The notes below the pieces were generated by a model. That model was not told the origin of the DNA, did not search any database, and saw only the letters and a list, made by a program, of their open reading frames with translations. Positions 1-6,856 of a stretch of DNA of 64,000 nucleotides are shown here, piece after piece (position 1 is the first letter of the stretch; the number at the start of each line of letters is the position of its first letter). Origin of the DNA: Chryseobacterium camelliae (lineage in GTDB: Bacteria > Bacteroidota > Bacteroidia > Flavobacteriales > Weeksellaceae); contig NZ_CP022986.1 in the NCBI RefSeq assembly GCF_002770595.1, positions 806,001 to 870,000 of the forward strand. The letters run 5' to 3'. The translations under genes and the position numbers were made by a program.

Positions 1-170
1 TCGGTTAAAATGGCCAGGTCTATCCCGTTCGCGTTTTTGTTTTTCGATTGCTTTTCCAGCGCTTCAAGCTGGTCAATCAATATATTTTTGCTGTCGTACA
101 GGAGCCTTCCGATCAGGGTACTCTTCCCGTCGTCCACGCTTCCCGCAGTAATAAATCGTAGTATATCCAT
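1..170 (-). CDS. cysN: Sulfate adenylyltransferase subunit 1, N-terminal part
   Basis: The GTPase subunit of ATP sulfurylase activates sulfate to adenosine 5'-phosphosulfate (APS) together with CysD. Only the first 56 or so codons are inside the window; the gene runs off the left edge. The protein begins [20 protein letters not shown], which holds the P-loop GSVDDGKS of the CysN/EF-Tu-like GTPases at residues 10-17. The ATG at 168-170 fits the family start. It lies on the same strand as cysD and cysH, but 1.5 kb of repeats separates it from cysD, whereas these two genes usually adjoin or overlap. No good ribosome binding site is visible upstream; the leader is a run of heptamer repeats. Confidence 0.93.
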   Translation of the reverse strand, partial: MDILRFITAGSVDDGKSTLIGRLLYDSKNILIDQLEALEKQSKNKNANGIDLAILT

Positions 171-178
171 GTTGTTGT

Positions 179-247
179 TATGAGTAATGAGTAATGGGTA
201 ATAAGTTATAAGTTATGAGTTATGAGTTATGAGTTATGAGTTATGAA
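179..247. repeat. Heptanucleotide tandem repeat upstream of cysN
   Basis: The heptamer ATGAGTT is repeated about five times in perfect register (about 213-247). Degenerate copies (ATGAGTA, ATAAGTT) extend it to within about 10 bp of the cysN start codon. It occupies the place where the cysN leader and ribosome binding region would be. Confidence 0.85.
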
Positions 248-439
248 AGGTAACTGATCCATGGTAAGTGAAATTCAAAATTTAAAATCTAAAATTTAAA
301 ATACATGGTCTCTGTCTCTCATCAATCCGTCTATTATCTCTCACCTAAAATTTATAATCTATAATTTAAAATCTAATTTAAAATCACATTCCCCCTCTTT
401 TCTTTTGTCTTGATACAAAAGAAACAAAAGATCGAGACT

Positions 440-592
440 GGAAAGAAAGGCTAAAAATAAAGCCTGTGCTCTAAAAATTCTAAACTTGCGCGGATCAGCT
501 GTGAGTACTGTCTTTTAACTTTCCAGCCGCGCTGCGGACAGAAGAATTTTCTTAACGTTCACAGCCTTTATTTTCTTAACGCCTTTCTTTCC
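440..592. repeat. Palindromic repeat family 1, copy A
   Basis: The element starts GGAAAGAAAGG and ends CCTTTCTTTCC. Inside, AAGCCTGTG on the left answers CACAGCCTTTATTTT on the right, and AAAATTCT answers AGAATTTT, so the whole unit is an imperfect palindrome. A separate hairpin, CTTTTGT-N6-ACAAAAG (404-423), sits just before it. Confidence 0.85.
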
Positions 593-796
593 TAGGTCGA
601 TTTTTAACGTCGGTTAATCAACAGTAGTCAAATTTAAAATCCTTCTACCATCTTAATCTAAAATCTATAATTTAAAATCTAAAATTCAAGATCTCTGTCT
701 CTCATCTATCCGTCTATTATTTCTCCTCTAAAATTTAAAATCACATTCCCGCTCTTTTCTTTTGCCTTGATACAAAAGAAACAAAAATTCAAGACT

Positions 797-950
797 GGAA
801 AGAAAGGCTAAAAATAAACGCTGTGCTCTAAAAATTCTAAACTTGCGCGGATCAGCTATGAGCACTGTCTTTTAACTTTCCAGTACGCGCTTCGGACAGA
901 AGAATTTTCTTAACGTTCACAGCCTTTATTTTCTTAACGCCTTTCTTTCC
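797..950. repeat. Palindromic repeat family 1, copy B
   Basis: This copy has the same layout as copy A with a few substitutions. The preceding hairpin has one changed arm (CTTTTGC against ACAAAAG), which looks like an intermediate between copies A and D. Confidence 0.85.
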
Positions 951-1090
951 CAGGTCGATTGTAATGCCTGTTAATCAATAGTAGTCAAATTTAAAATCCG
1001 TCTACCATTCTAATCTAAAATCTATAATTTAAAATCACATTCCCGCTCTTTTCTTTTGTCTTGATACAAAAGAAACAAAAGATCAAGACT

Positions 1091-1220
1091 GGAAAGAAAG
1101 GCTAAAAATAAAGCCTGTTCACTAAAAATTCTAAACTTGCGCGGATCAGCTGTGAGCAATGTCTTTTAACTTTCCAGCCCGCGCTTCGGACAGAAGAATT
1201 TTCTTAACGCCTTTCTTTCC
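1091..1220. repeat. Palindromic repeat family 1, copy C (internally deleted)
   Basis: This copy matches copy A but lacks the stretch between the two internal TTTTCTTAACG words, which is what a deletion between direct repeats would leave. It is about 24 bp shorter than the other complete copies. Confidence 0.85.
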
Positions 1221-1384
1221 TAAGTCGATTTTTAACGTTGGTTAATCAACATCTGCCAAAATTCATTATCAACGTCTCTCGTCTTTCCGTCTATCATCTT
1301 TCATCTAAAATCTAAAATTTATAATCTAAAAATTTCCCGCTCTTTTCTTTTGCCCTGAAGCAAAAGAAACAAAAATTCAAGACT

Positions 1385-1537
1385 GGAAAGAAAGGCTAAA
1401 AATAAAGCCTGTGCTCTACAAATTCTAAACTTGCGCGGATCAGCTATGAGCACTGTCTTTTAACTTTCCAGCCGCGCTGCGGACAGAAGAATTTTCTTAA
1501 CGTTCACAGTCCTTATTTTCTTAACGCCTTTCTTTCC
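1385..1537. repeat. Palindromic repeat family 1, copy D
   Basis: This copy is full length. The preceding hairpin reads CTTTTGC-N6-GCAAAAG, with both arms changed relative to copy A so that pairing is kept. Confidence 0.85.
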
Positions 1538-1678
1538 TAGGTAGCCTGTTAATCAATAGTAGTCAAATTTAAAATCCGTCAACGATCTTAATCTAAAATC
1601 TAAAATTCAAAATTCCCTGTCTCTCATCTATCCGTCTATCATCTCTCATCTAAAATCTAAATTCAAGACCTTTCCCCA

Positions 1679-2584
1679 TCAAAAGTAACCGCCCTTTTTC
1701 CGGTCTTCCATAGCAGCTTCCGTTACGCGGTCATCAATTCTGGTTTCTCCGCGTTCAGAAATCCTGGAGGCAGTAATTTCACTGACCACCTCATCCAGAG
1801 TTTCTGCTGTGCTTTCCACCGCTGCTGTACACGTCATATCTCCTACGGTCCTGTACCGTACTTTTTTGCGGATGATCTCATCAGTTGCGTCGATGCGGAT
1901 AAAATCTGAGACGGCAATGAGCTGTCCGTCGTATTCAATGACTTCACGGTCATGGGCAAAATAAATTGGCGGAAGCGGAATCTGTTCTTTCCTGATGTAA
2001 TTCCATACATCCAGTTCCGTCCAGTTGGAAATGGGGAACACACGGACGTTTTCTCCTTTATTGATCCTTCCGTTGTAGATGTCCCATAATTCAGGCCGCT
2101 GAAGTTTCGGGTCCCATTGCCCGAATTCATCCCGTACCGAGAAGAAACGCTCTTTGGCTCGCGCCTTTTCTTCATCCCTTCTTGCTCCCCCGATACAGGC
2201 ATCAAACTGGAACTCTTCAATGGTATCCAGTAAGGTATGGGTCTGCAGCCAGTTCCTGGAAGCAAATTTCCCTTTAGGCTCGGTCAGTTTTTTATTCCTG
2301 ATGGTATCTTCCACGTTTCTTACAATAATTTCGGCACCGATACGCTCAGCGAGCTGGTCCCTGAACTGCAATGCCTCCGGAAAATTGTGCCCGGTATCGA
2401 TATGGACCAATGGAAACGGAATTTTCATCGGTGCAAAAGCTTTTATAGCAAGATGGACGAGGGTAATAGAATCTTTCCCTCCGCTGAACAGCAAAGCAGG
2501 TTTTTCAAACTGTGCTGCGACTTCCCGCATAATATAAATGCTTTCAGCCTCCAGCTGTTCCAGGTAATTAAGTTGGTCGTTCAT
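1679..2584 (-). CDS. cysD: Sulfate adenylyltransferase subunit 2
   Basis: This is the small catalytic subunit of ATP sulfurylase, which joins sulfate to ATP to give APS and works with CysN. The protein has 301 residues, the usual CysD length. It carries the PP-loop signature SGGKDS at residues 34-39 and the family's C-terminal GGYF ending. The start codon lies 21 bp downstream of the cysH stop, so cysH and cysD are almost certainly co-transcribed. What is odd is the 3' side, where 1.5 kb of repeats rather than cysN follows. Confidence 0.97.
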   Translation of the reverse strand: MNDQLNYLEQLEAESIYIMREVAAQFEKPALLFSGGKDSITLVHLAIKAFAPMKIPFPLVHIDTGHNFPEALQFRDQLAERIGAEIIVRNVEDTIRNKKLTEPKGKFASRNWLQTHTLLDTIEEFQFDACIGGARRDEEKARAKERFFSVRDEFGQWDPKLQRPELWDIYNGRINKGENVRVFPISNWTELDVWNYIRKEQIPLPPIYFAHDREVIEYDGQLIAVSDFIRIDATDEIIRKKVRYRTVGDMTCTAAVESTAETLDEVVSEITASRISERGETRIDDRVTEAAMEDRKKGGYF

Positions 2585-2605
2585 GATTTGAAGGTTGTTT
2601 ATCCG

Positions 2606-3295
2606 TTAACTGTGCAGTCCGCATTCTTTCTGTGAGGCTTCCCACCACCACCGGCCGGCCCGGGGATTTTCCCCTTCTGCGATGGCTCGTGTACACGGCT
2701 GGCATCCGACGCTGATGAATCCCTTTTTATGCAGGGAAAGTTCCTGTATGCCGTGATTTTGAAGGTAATCCAGCACATCCTGGTAACTCCAGTGCATGAG
2801 CGGATTGTATTTATACAGCTGCCGTTCCTCATCCCATTCAAGGACAGGCATATGGCCGCGGTTTTCCGACTGTTCCGCACGGAGGCCGGTAATCCATACC
2901 GTTGCATTTTCCAGGGCTCTGTTCAGGGGTTTTACTTTGCGGATGTAGCAGCACTCTTTCCTGTTCTCTACAGAATGGTAAAATGCGTTGATGCCTTTTT
3001 CATTCACAAACTGCTCCACATCAGACGATTCCGGAAAATAGACCTTCGTACTGGTTTTGTATTTTGAATTGTTATTGGAAAGAAGTTCATAATGCTCATA
3101 AAAAAGCCTTCCCGTATCTAAGGTAAAGACTTGTATGGGAAGCTGGTTTTTAAAGATCATATCAGTGATGACCTGGTCCTCCTGCCCCAGTGAAGTGGAG
3201 AAAACTACTCCGGAATGAAACCTTGAAGCGATAAACTTCAGCCCCTCCTCTGCCGGAAGCTCCTTCAGTATGTCTGCATCTTCTGTTGAAATCAT
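2606..3295 (-). CDS. cysH: Assimilatory APS/PAPS reductase
   Basis: The enzyme reduces adenylyl sulfate to sulfite, usually with thioredoxin as donor. The protein (229 residues from the ATG at 3295) has CC at 115-116 and CQPC at 198-201, the four cysteines that bind a [4Fe-4S] cluster in APS-type reductases. The catalytic cysteine is in KECGLH near the C-terminus. An upstream in-frame TTG (3319) would add eight residues but lies at the predicted transcription start, so the ATG is preferred. The gene heads cysH-cysD and has a promoter with an overlapping palindrome just upstream, immediately after an Rrf2-type regulator gene. Confidence 0.95.
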   Translation of the reverse strand: MISTEDADILKELPAEEGLKFIASRFHSGVVFSTSLGQEDQVITDMIFKNQLPIQVFTLDTGRLFYEHYELLSNNNSKYKTSTKVYFPESSDVEQFVNEKGINAFYHSVENRKECCYIRKVKPLNRALENATVWITGLRAEQSENRGHMPVLEWDEERQLYKYNPLMHWSYQDVLDYLQNHGIQELSLHKKGFISVGCQPCTRAIAEGENPRAGRWWWEASQKECGLHS

Positions 3296-3316
3296 TGATA
3301 TTCGTTTAGACTGACA

Positions 3317-3347
3317 CAAATATCTGATAAAATAATTATCCTACCAA
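3317..3347 (-). promoter_or_regulatory. cysH promoter
   Basis: On the minus strand a TTG (3345-3347) is followed after exactly 20 bp by GATATTTG (3317-3324), one base from the Bacteroidota -7 consensus TAnnTTTG. The predicted transcription start is near 3312, giving a leader of about 17 nt before the ATG at 3295. The TTG lies inside the palindrome at 3335-3361. Confidence 0.6.
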
Positions 3348-3361
3348 ACAAGTAGACTAAT
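3335..3361. promoter_or_regulatory. Palindromic operator upstream of cysH
   Basis: Read on the minus strand it is ATTAGTCTA-N9-TAGGATAAT, a near-perfect inverted repeat that covers the -33 element. The same arm and spacing occur at 17561-17587 before the cupin gene. The adjacent Rrf2-type regulator is the obvious candidate to bind it (inference). Confidence 0.65.
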
Positions 3362-3383
3362 TATTCAAAAAAAAGGATTTAAA

Positions 3384-3791
3384 TCAGTCGATCAAATCCA
3401 TCAGTGTTTTTTTCTCCAGAATATTCAGCGAGGCATCGCGAACCTCGATCAGCACGTCGTGCAGTCCGCAATGATCTTCATTGCAGTCATCACATTTTTC
3501 GTAAAAATTAAGGCTTACACACGGAAGCAGGGCAATGGGTCCGTTCACCAGCCTGATGATTTTTGCCAGCTTCACATTTTCAGGATTTTCCCTGAAAAAA
3601 TATCCGCCTCCTTTCCCTTTTTTACTGTCGAGGATATCTGCTTTTTTAAGTTCAAGCAGGATATTCTCCAGGAATTTCAGAGGTATTTTCTTGTGCTCTG
3701 CAATTTCTGAGATCAGGATAGGTCCTTCATTCCTTTTTTCAACAAGGTATGAAAGGGCCTTAAAAGCATATTGAGATTTTTTGGACAGCAT
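3384..3791 (-). CDS. Rrf2 family transcriptional regulator
   Basis: This is a 135-residue Rrf2-family protein (the family of IscR, NsrR and CymR). The N-terminal winged helix includes a helix-turn-helix at about 26-50 (ISEIAEHKKIPLKFLENILL) and the glycine-rich wing KKGKGGGYF at 58-66. Four cysteines at 91, 100, 103 and 108 lie where IscR and NsrR bind an Fe-S cluster, so redox or Fe-S sensing is plausible. A TTG start at 3827 would coincide with the -33 element of its own promoter, so the ATG at 3791 is preferred. It lies directly upstream of cysH on the same strand and probably controls sulfate assimilation, as CymR-like members do elsewhere; that role is inferred. Confidence 0.9.
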   Translation of the reverse strand: MLSKKSQYAFKALSYLVEKRNEGPILISEIAEHKKIPLKFLENILLELKKADILDSKKGKGGGYFFRENPENVKLAKIIRLVNGPIALLPCVSLNFYEKCDDCNEDHCGLHDVLIEVRDASLNILEKKTLMDLID

Positions 3792-3796
3792 TACAG

Positions 3797-3827
3797 CAAA
3801 ATTAAGAAATTTGTTTTGATGGAGCAA
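3797..3827 (-). promoter_or_regulatory. Promoter of the Rrf2 gene, predicted leaderless
   Basis: A consensus promoter: TTG (3825-3827), 20 bp spacer, TAATTTTG (3797-3804) on the minus strand. With the usual distance the transcript would begin at about 3790-3793, on or next to the ATG at 3791. Confidence 0.65.
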
Positions 3828-3948
3828 CGGGAGAATCCTTTAAATTTCGAAGACGGAATGGCTAAGATGATCAGGAGAAGGACGAAAGCACCATTCTTTA
3901 CCATCGCTAACCTTTTTCCTCATCATATGAGCGGTCTCATTTGCTCCT

Positions 3949-3979
3949 TTGCTTTTCTCCCCTCAAATCACTAAGTTTG
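3949..3979 (+). promoter_or_regulatory. Promoter of the DUF4268-like gene, predicted leaderless
   Basis: TTG (3949-3951), 20 bp spacer, TAAGTTTG (3972-3979). Only four bases separate the -7 box from the ATG at 3984, so the mRNA should start at the initiation codon. Confidence 0.65.
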
Positions 3980-3983
3980 TTTT

Positions 3984-4412
3984 ATGTTCAGCAAACAGGA
4001 AGCACAGCAGTTAAAAAAGGAGTTTTGGACGGCTTTCGGAAAGTCTTTCCCAAGGAAATGGATCTTGTATGATACCAAGATCAAGGATATGTCATTTAAG
4101 TTTTACGCAGACAACAAAAAGGCCGAAGTTTCGCTGGATATCGAAATGAAAGATGAGGTTTTCCGTAATGCTTACTATGAAAAAATCTGGTCCCTGGAAG
4201 ACATGCTGAAAGATTTCATCGGTGATTTCCACAAAGAAGAATATTTTACGATGGAAAACGGAAAGGTCATCAGCAAAATCTGGGTCGAGCTCCATGGTGT
4301 TTCAATTTTCAATAAAAATACCTGGCAGCAGATCTTCGAATTTTTCATGGACAAGATGGATGGCTTCGAAAGGTTCTATTATGAATATGAAGATTTCATC
4401 AAGGATGTTTAG
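3984..4412 (+). CDS. DUF4268-like protein
   Basis: This 142-residue soluble protein has no signal peptide or membrane segment and is rich in aromatic and charged residues (for example FYYEYEDF near the end). It resembles the small stand-alone DUF4268 proteins of Bacteroidota; no function is established for these, and the assignment is from recall. It is preceded by a near-perfect promoter with almost no leader, and is followed after 2 bp by a very small hydrophobic reading frame that may be translated with it. Confidence 0.75.
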   Translation: MFSKQEAQQLKKEFWTAFGKSFPRKWILYDTKIKDMSFKFYADNKKAEVSLDIEMKDEVFRNAYYEKIWSLEDMLKDFIGDFHKEEYFTMENGKVISKIWVELHGVSIFNKNTWQQIFEFFMDKMDGFERFYYEYEDFIKDV

Positions 4413-4414
4413 CT

Positions 4415-4555
4415 ATGGAAATTATTGTTGAATTTATGATCCATATGGCTGCAGGAATCCTCAGGTTTCTTGCAGAGATTATTTGTCAGGTAGTGATAGA
4501 ATCTGCCTTCCGTTCCTTATGGGATACGATTCAAAAGGTGTATCATAAATTTTAG
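4415..4555 (+). CDS. Possible small hydrophobic protein (46 aa)
   Basis: A 46-codon frame starts MEIIVEFMIHMAAGILRFLA, two bases after the stop of the preceding gene, and ends at TAG 4553-4555. The first 30 residues are hydrophobic or amphipathic, so it could be a small membrane-associated peptide. I recognise no family. Close coupling and sensible composition support it; the shortness and lack of a known relative argue for caution. Confidence 0.4.
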   Translation: MEIIVEFMIHMAAGILRFLAEIICQVVIESAFRSLWDTIQKVYHKF

Positions 4556-4578
4556 TCCTTCCTCTTTTTATTTTTTAC

Positions 4579-4598
4579 CAAATGGCAAAAGCCGGTCC
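4579..4598. promoter_or_regulatory. Operator-like site before the Crp/Fnr gene
   Basis: The 20-bp word holds the inverted repeat GGC-AAAA-GCC (4584-4593). Seventeen of its 20 positions recur at 5271-5290 before the SDR gene. It lies just upstream of TATCTTTC (4601-4608), a near match to the -7 consensus, so autoregulation is plausible. Confidence 0.55.
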
Positions 4599-4622
4599 CT
4601 TATCTTTCTCTAAATTGCACGC

Positions 4623-5192
4623 ATGAAAGAATTATTTGATTTTATCCTGACCTTTGGGAACCTCAATCAGCAGCAGATGGATTTTATTGCGGAAAAAGCA
4701 ACGGAAATCTGCCTCCCAAAAGATGAATATTTCTCAGAAGCCGGAAAAGTAGCCCGCAGAATCGGATTTATTTATGAAGGTATCCTTCGCGTATGCTATT
4801 ACAATAACACGGGTGACGAAATCACAAAGTATTTTATTGATGAAAACAATCTCGTTGTAGACCTGGAAAGCTTCGATCATGAAATCTGTTCCAGCGCCTA
4901 TGTACAGGCCGTTACCGACTGCAGGATGATTGTTTTTTCAAAGAAAGACTGGACGGAACTTCTGCAGACCATTGTTGGTTTTGATGCTATAGTACATAAG
5001 ATCATTTCAAAGGCACTGATACAAAAAGTAGAACGGCGCAGTCCATTGGTTTCTGAAGATGCCACAACCCGCTACCTGAAATTCCTTGACGTCTATCCCA
5101 ATGCAGTCAACCGTATTCCGCTTTCCTATGTCGCTTCTTACCTGGGCATTACCCAGTCTTCTCTGAGCAGGATCAGGAAAGGAGTACGATGA
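4623..5192 (+). CDS. Crp/Fnr family transcriptional regulator
   Basis: The protein has 189 residues. The N-terminal part (about 1-110) is a cyclic-nucleotide-binding-type beta roll with the typical GFIYEGILRVCYYN strand region. The C-terminal part has a helix-turn-helix around YLGITQSSLSRIRK (about 174-187). No Fnr-type cysteine cluster is evident. In Bacteroidota such short Crp-like proteins commonly sit beside the oxidoreductase gene they control. Here the next gene is an SDR oxidoreductase, and both genes share a palindrome in their upstream regions, supporting a small self-contained regulon. The effector is unknown. Confidence 0.88.
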   Translation: MKELFDFILTFGNLNQQQMDFIAEKATEICLPKDEYFSEAGKVARRIGFIYEGILRVCYYNNTGDEITKYFIDENNLVVDLESFDHEICSSAYVQAVTDCRMIVFSKKDWTELLQTIVGFDAIVHKIISKALIQKVERRSPLVSEDATTRYLKFLDVYPNAVNRIPLSYVASYLGITQSSLSRIRKGVR

Positions 5193-5270
5193 ATCGGGCA
5201 GGTTAGAAAGAAAGTTGGAGGATTTTAGGGTGTTAGAGTTTTAGAATTAGGGGTGTTTTGTTCTTTTTGT

Positions 5271-5290
5271 CAAATGGCAAATGCCAGTCC
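5271..5290. promoter_or_regulatory. Operator-like site before the SDR gene
   Basis: It contains TGGCA-AA-TGCCA, an inverted repeat, and matches the site at 4579-4598 at 17 of 20 positions. A weak -7 match, GAATTTTG (5303-5310), lies downstream, which would put the site near -37, where Crp-type activators often bind. Confidence 0.55.
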
Positions 5291-5339
5291 GGGAAATTGA
5301 TGGAATTTTGCTTCAACATTAATTAAAATTAAAAAAGAC

Positions 5340-6077
5340 ATGCAAACCGTACTGATTACAGGAGCCAACAGAAGCATCGGGCTCGAAACCGCAAAACAGC
5401 TTTCCAAAAAAGGATTGCTTGTATATTTAGGAAGCCGCGACCTTACCAAAGGAGAAGAGATTATAGAAGATCTTACCGAAAAAGGATTTCAGAACCTCAG
5501 GGCTATTGAAATTGACGTCACCAATCCGGAATCTGTCCTCAATGCCAAAGAGCGCATCAAAAATGAACAGGGAAAACTTGACATCCTGATCAACAATGCC
5601 GGCATTTTAGGCGTTATTCCGCAAACTGCAGAGAATACGGCCGTTGAAGACATCAAAACCGTTTTCGAAACCAATTTCTTCGGCGTTATCAGCGTTACCC
5701 AAACGTTCCTGGACCTTTTGAAGAAATCTGACCAGCCGAGAATCAGCAATATCACTTCCGGGTTAGGATCCCTTACTCTGCACAGCGATCCTTCATGGAA
5801 ATACTATCATGTAAAAAATGCTGCTTACGGTCCTTCCAAATCCGCTTTGAATGCTTACACCATTGTCCTTGCCTACGAACTTCGGGATCTTCCTTTTAAG
5901 GTCAACGTAATCGATCCCGGATATACCGCAACGGATTTCAATCATCACAACGGGCCGGGTTCCGTAGAAAGTGCTGCATCTTTCATCGTCAAACATACTC
6001 TGGCTGATGAACATGGTCCGACCGGCCAGTATTTCAGCAATGACATTGAAGATGAGGATGGAATCAGTCCTTGGTAA
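5340..6077 (+). CDS. SDR family oxidoreductase
   Basis: This is a short-chain dehydrogenase/reductase of 245 residues. The Rossmann nucleotide-binding motif TGANRSIG is at 7-14 and the NNAG motif is near residue 86. The active-site serine is in ITSG, and Tyr and Lys are in YGPSK. The acidic or basic residue after the second strand (GSRD) suits NADP(H), but the substrate cannot be told. It shares its upstream palindrome with the preceding Crp/Fnr gene. A rho-independent terminator follows. Confidence 0.93.
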   Translation: MQTVLITGANRSIGLETAKQLSKKGLLVYLGSRDLTKGEEIIEDLTEKGFQNLRAIEIDVTNPESVLNAKERIKNEQGKLDILINNAGILGVIPQTAENTAVEDIKTVFETNFFGVISVTQTFLDLLKKSDQPRISNITSGLGSLTLHSDPSWKYYHVKNAAYGPSKSALNAYTIVLAYELRDLPFKVNVIDPGYTATDFNHHNGPGSVESAASFIVKHTLADEHGPTGQYFSNDIEDEDGISPW

Positions 6078-6130
6078 TGGGATTTGGTATCGATGCACCA
6101 TCTCCTATTTCAATAGGGATCATAATATAT

Positions 6131-6162
6131 AAGATGCGTTTATTTAAGCGCATCTTTTTTGA
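6131..6162 (+). terminator. Rho-independent terminator
   Basis: The stem AAGATGCG/CGCATCTT closes a 10-nt loop and is followed by a T-run, 54 bp after the SDR stop codon. Confidence 0.85.
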
Positions 6163-6182
6163 TACCGTGTTTCCGAAAAAGT

Positions 6183-6236
6183 AATTTTCTTGATGTTTAC
6201 AGCCTTTATTTTCTTAACGCCTTTCTTTTCCAGGTC
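6183..6236. repeat. Palindromic repeat family 1, copy E (3' half only)
   Basis: Only the right arm is present (TTTTCTTGATG through CCTTTCTTTTCC). The left arm and centre are missing, replaced by unique sequence downstream of the SDR terminator. Confidence 0.8.
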
Positions 6237-6393
6237 GATTGTAATTCCTATTAATCAATAGTAGTCAAATTTAAAATTCGTCTACCATCTACCATCTCTC
6301 ATCTAAAATCTATAATTTAAAATCTAAAATTCAAAATTCAAAATTCTCTGTCTATCATCTATCCGTCTATCATCTCTCATCTAAAATCATATG
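6237..6393. repeat. AT-rich spacer repeat, first copy
   Basis: A stretch of about 157 bp nearly identical to 6603-6759 (offset 366 bp). It is composed of AATCTAAAATT-type words and CATCTATCCGTC-type words. Confidence 0.85.
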
Positions 6394-6443
6394 CCCCCCT
6401 CTTTTCTTTTGTCTTGATACAAAAGAAACAAAAGATCAAGACT

Positions 6444-6597
6444 GGAAAGAAAGACTAAAAATAAAGCCTGTGCTCTAAAAATTCTAAACTTGCGCGGATC
6501 AGCTATGGGCACTGTCTTTGAAGTTTTTGTGCCGCGCTTCGGACAGAAGAATTTTCTTAACGGTCACAGCCTTCATTTTCTTAACGCCTTTCTTTCC
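6444..6597. repeat. Palindromic repeat family 1, copy F
   Basis: A full-length copy. The central region diverges from copies A-D (GAAGTTTTTGTGCC instead of TAACTTTCCAG), a variant it shares with copy G. Confidence 0.85.
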
Positions 6598-6602
6598 CAG
6601 AT

Positions 6603-6759
6603 CGATTGTAATGCCTGTTAATCAATAGTAGTCAAATTTAAAATTCGTCTACCATCTACCATCTCTCATCTAAAATCTATAATTTAAAATCTAAAATTCA
6701 AAATTCAAAATTCTCTGTCTATCATCTATCCGTCTATCATCTCTCATCTAAAATCATAT
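6603..6759. repeat. AT-rich spacer repeat, second copy
   Basis: The second copy of the spacer at 6237-6393. Together with the flanking palindrome halves it shows a tandem duplication of about 366 bp. Confidence 0.85.
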
Positions 6760-6856
6760 TCCCTTCACGATTCGGTTACATCACCGGTGGATTGGGTTAG
6801 TTTTTCTGTGCTTCCGCTGCTGATCTTTGTACCATCATTCAAAATAAATATTCACA

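Larger units (their letters stand above)
171..1678. other. Repeat-filled gap between cysD and cysN
   Basis: There is no credible gene here. The gap holds a heptamer tandem repeat next to cysN, then four copies of a palindromic element of about 150 bp separated by AT-rich spacers built from variants of AAAATCTAAAATTTA and pyrimidine-rich CATCTCTCATCTA words. The unit period is about 357, 294 and 294 bp. Spacers carry a TAAATTTG hexamer-type -7 box on the minus strand (for example 629-636), but none has a TTG at the right distance. Confidence 0.85.
6163..6856. other. Repeat-filled gap between the two SDR genes
   Basis: About 690 bp without a credible gene. It holds a truncated copy and a full copy of palindromic family 1, each followed by the same AT-rich spacer. 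The last 100 bp before the next gene are unique sequence and contain TGATCTTTG, a weak -7 candidate. Confidence 0.8.

Noticed and set aside
171..1678. CRISPR array
   Set aside because: The repeated units are hundreds of bases long, palindromic and separated by similar AT-rich spacers; there are no short identical repeats with unique spacers and no cas genes.
2154..2635. Plus-strand frames opposite cysD
   Set aside because: They are antisense to a complete and well-recognised gene and have no family features.
3771..3974. 67-codon plus-strand frame overlapping the start of the Rrf2 gene
   Set aside because: It crosses the two divergent promoters and has no recognisable features; its codons include the promoter elements.
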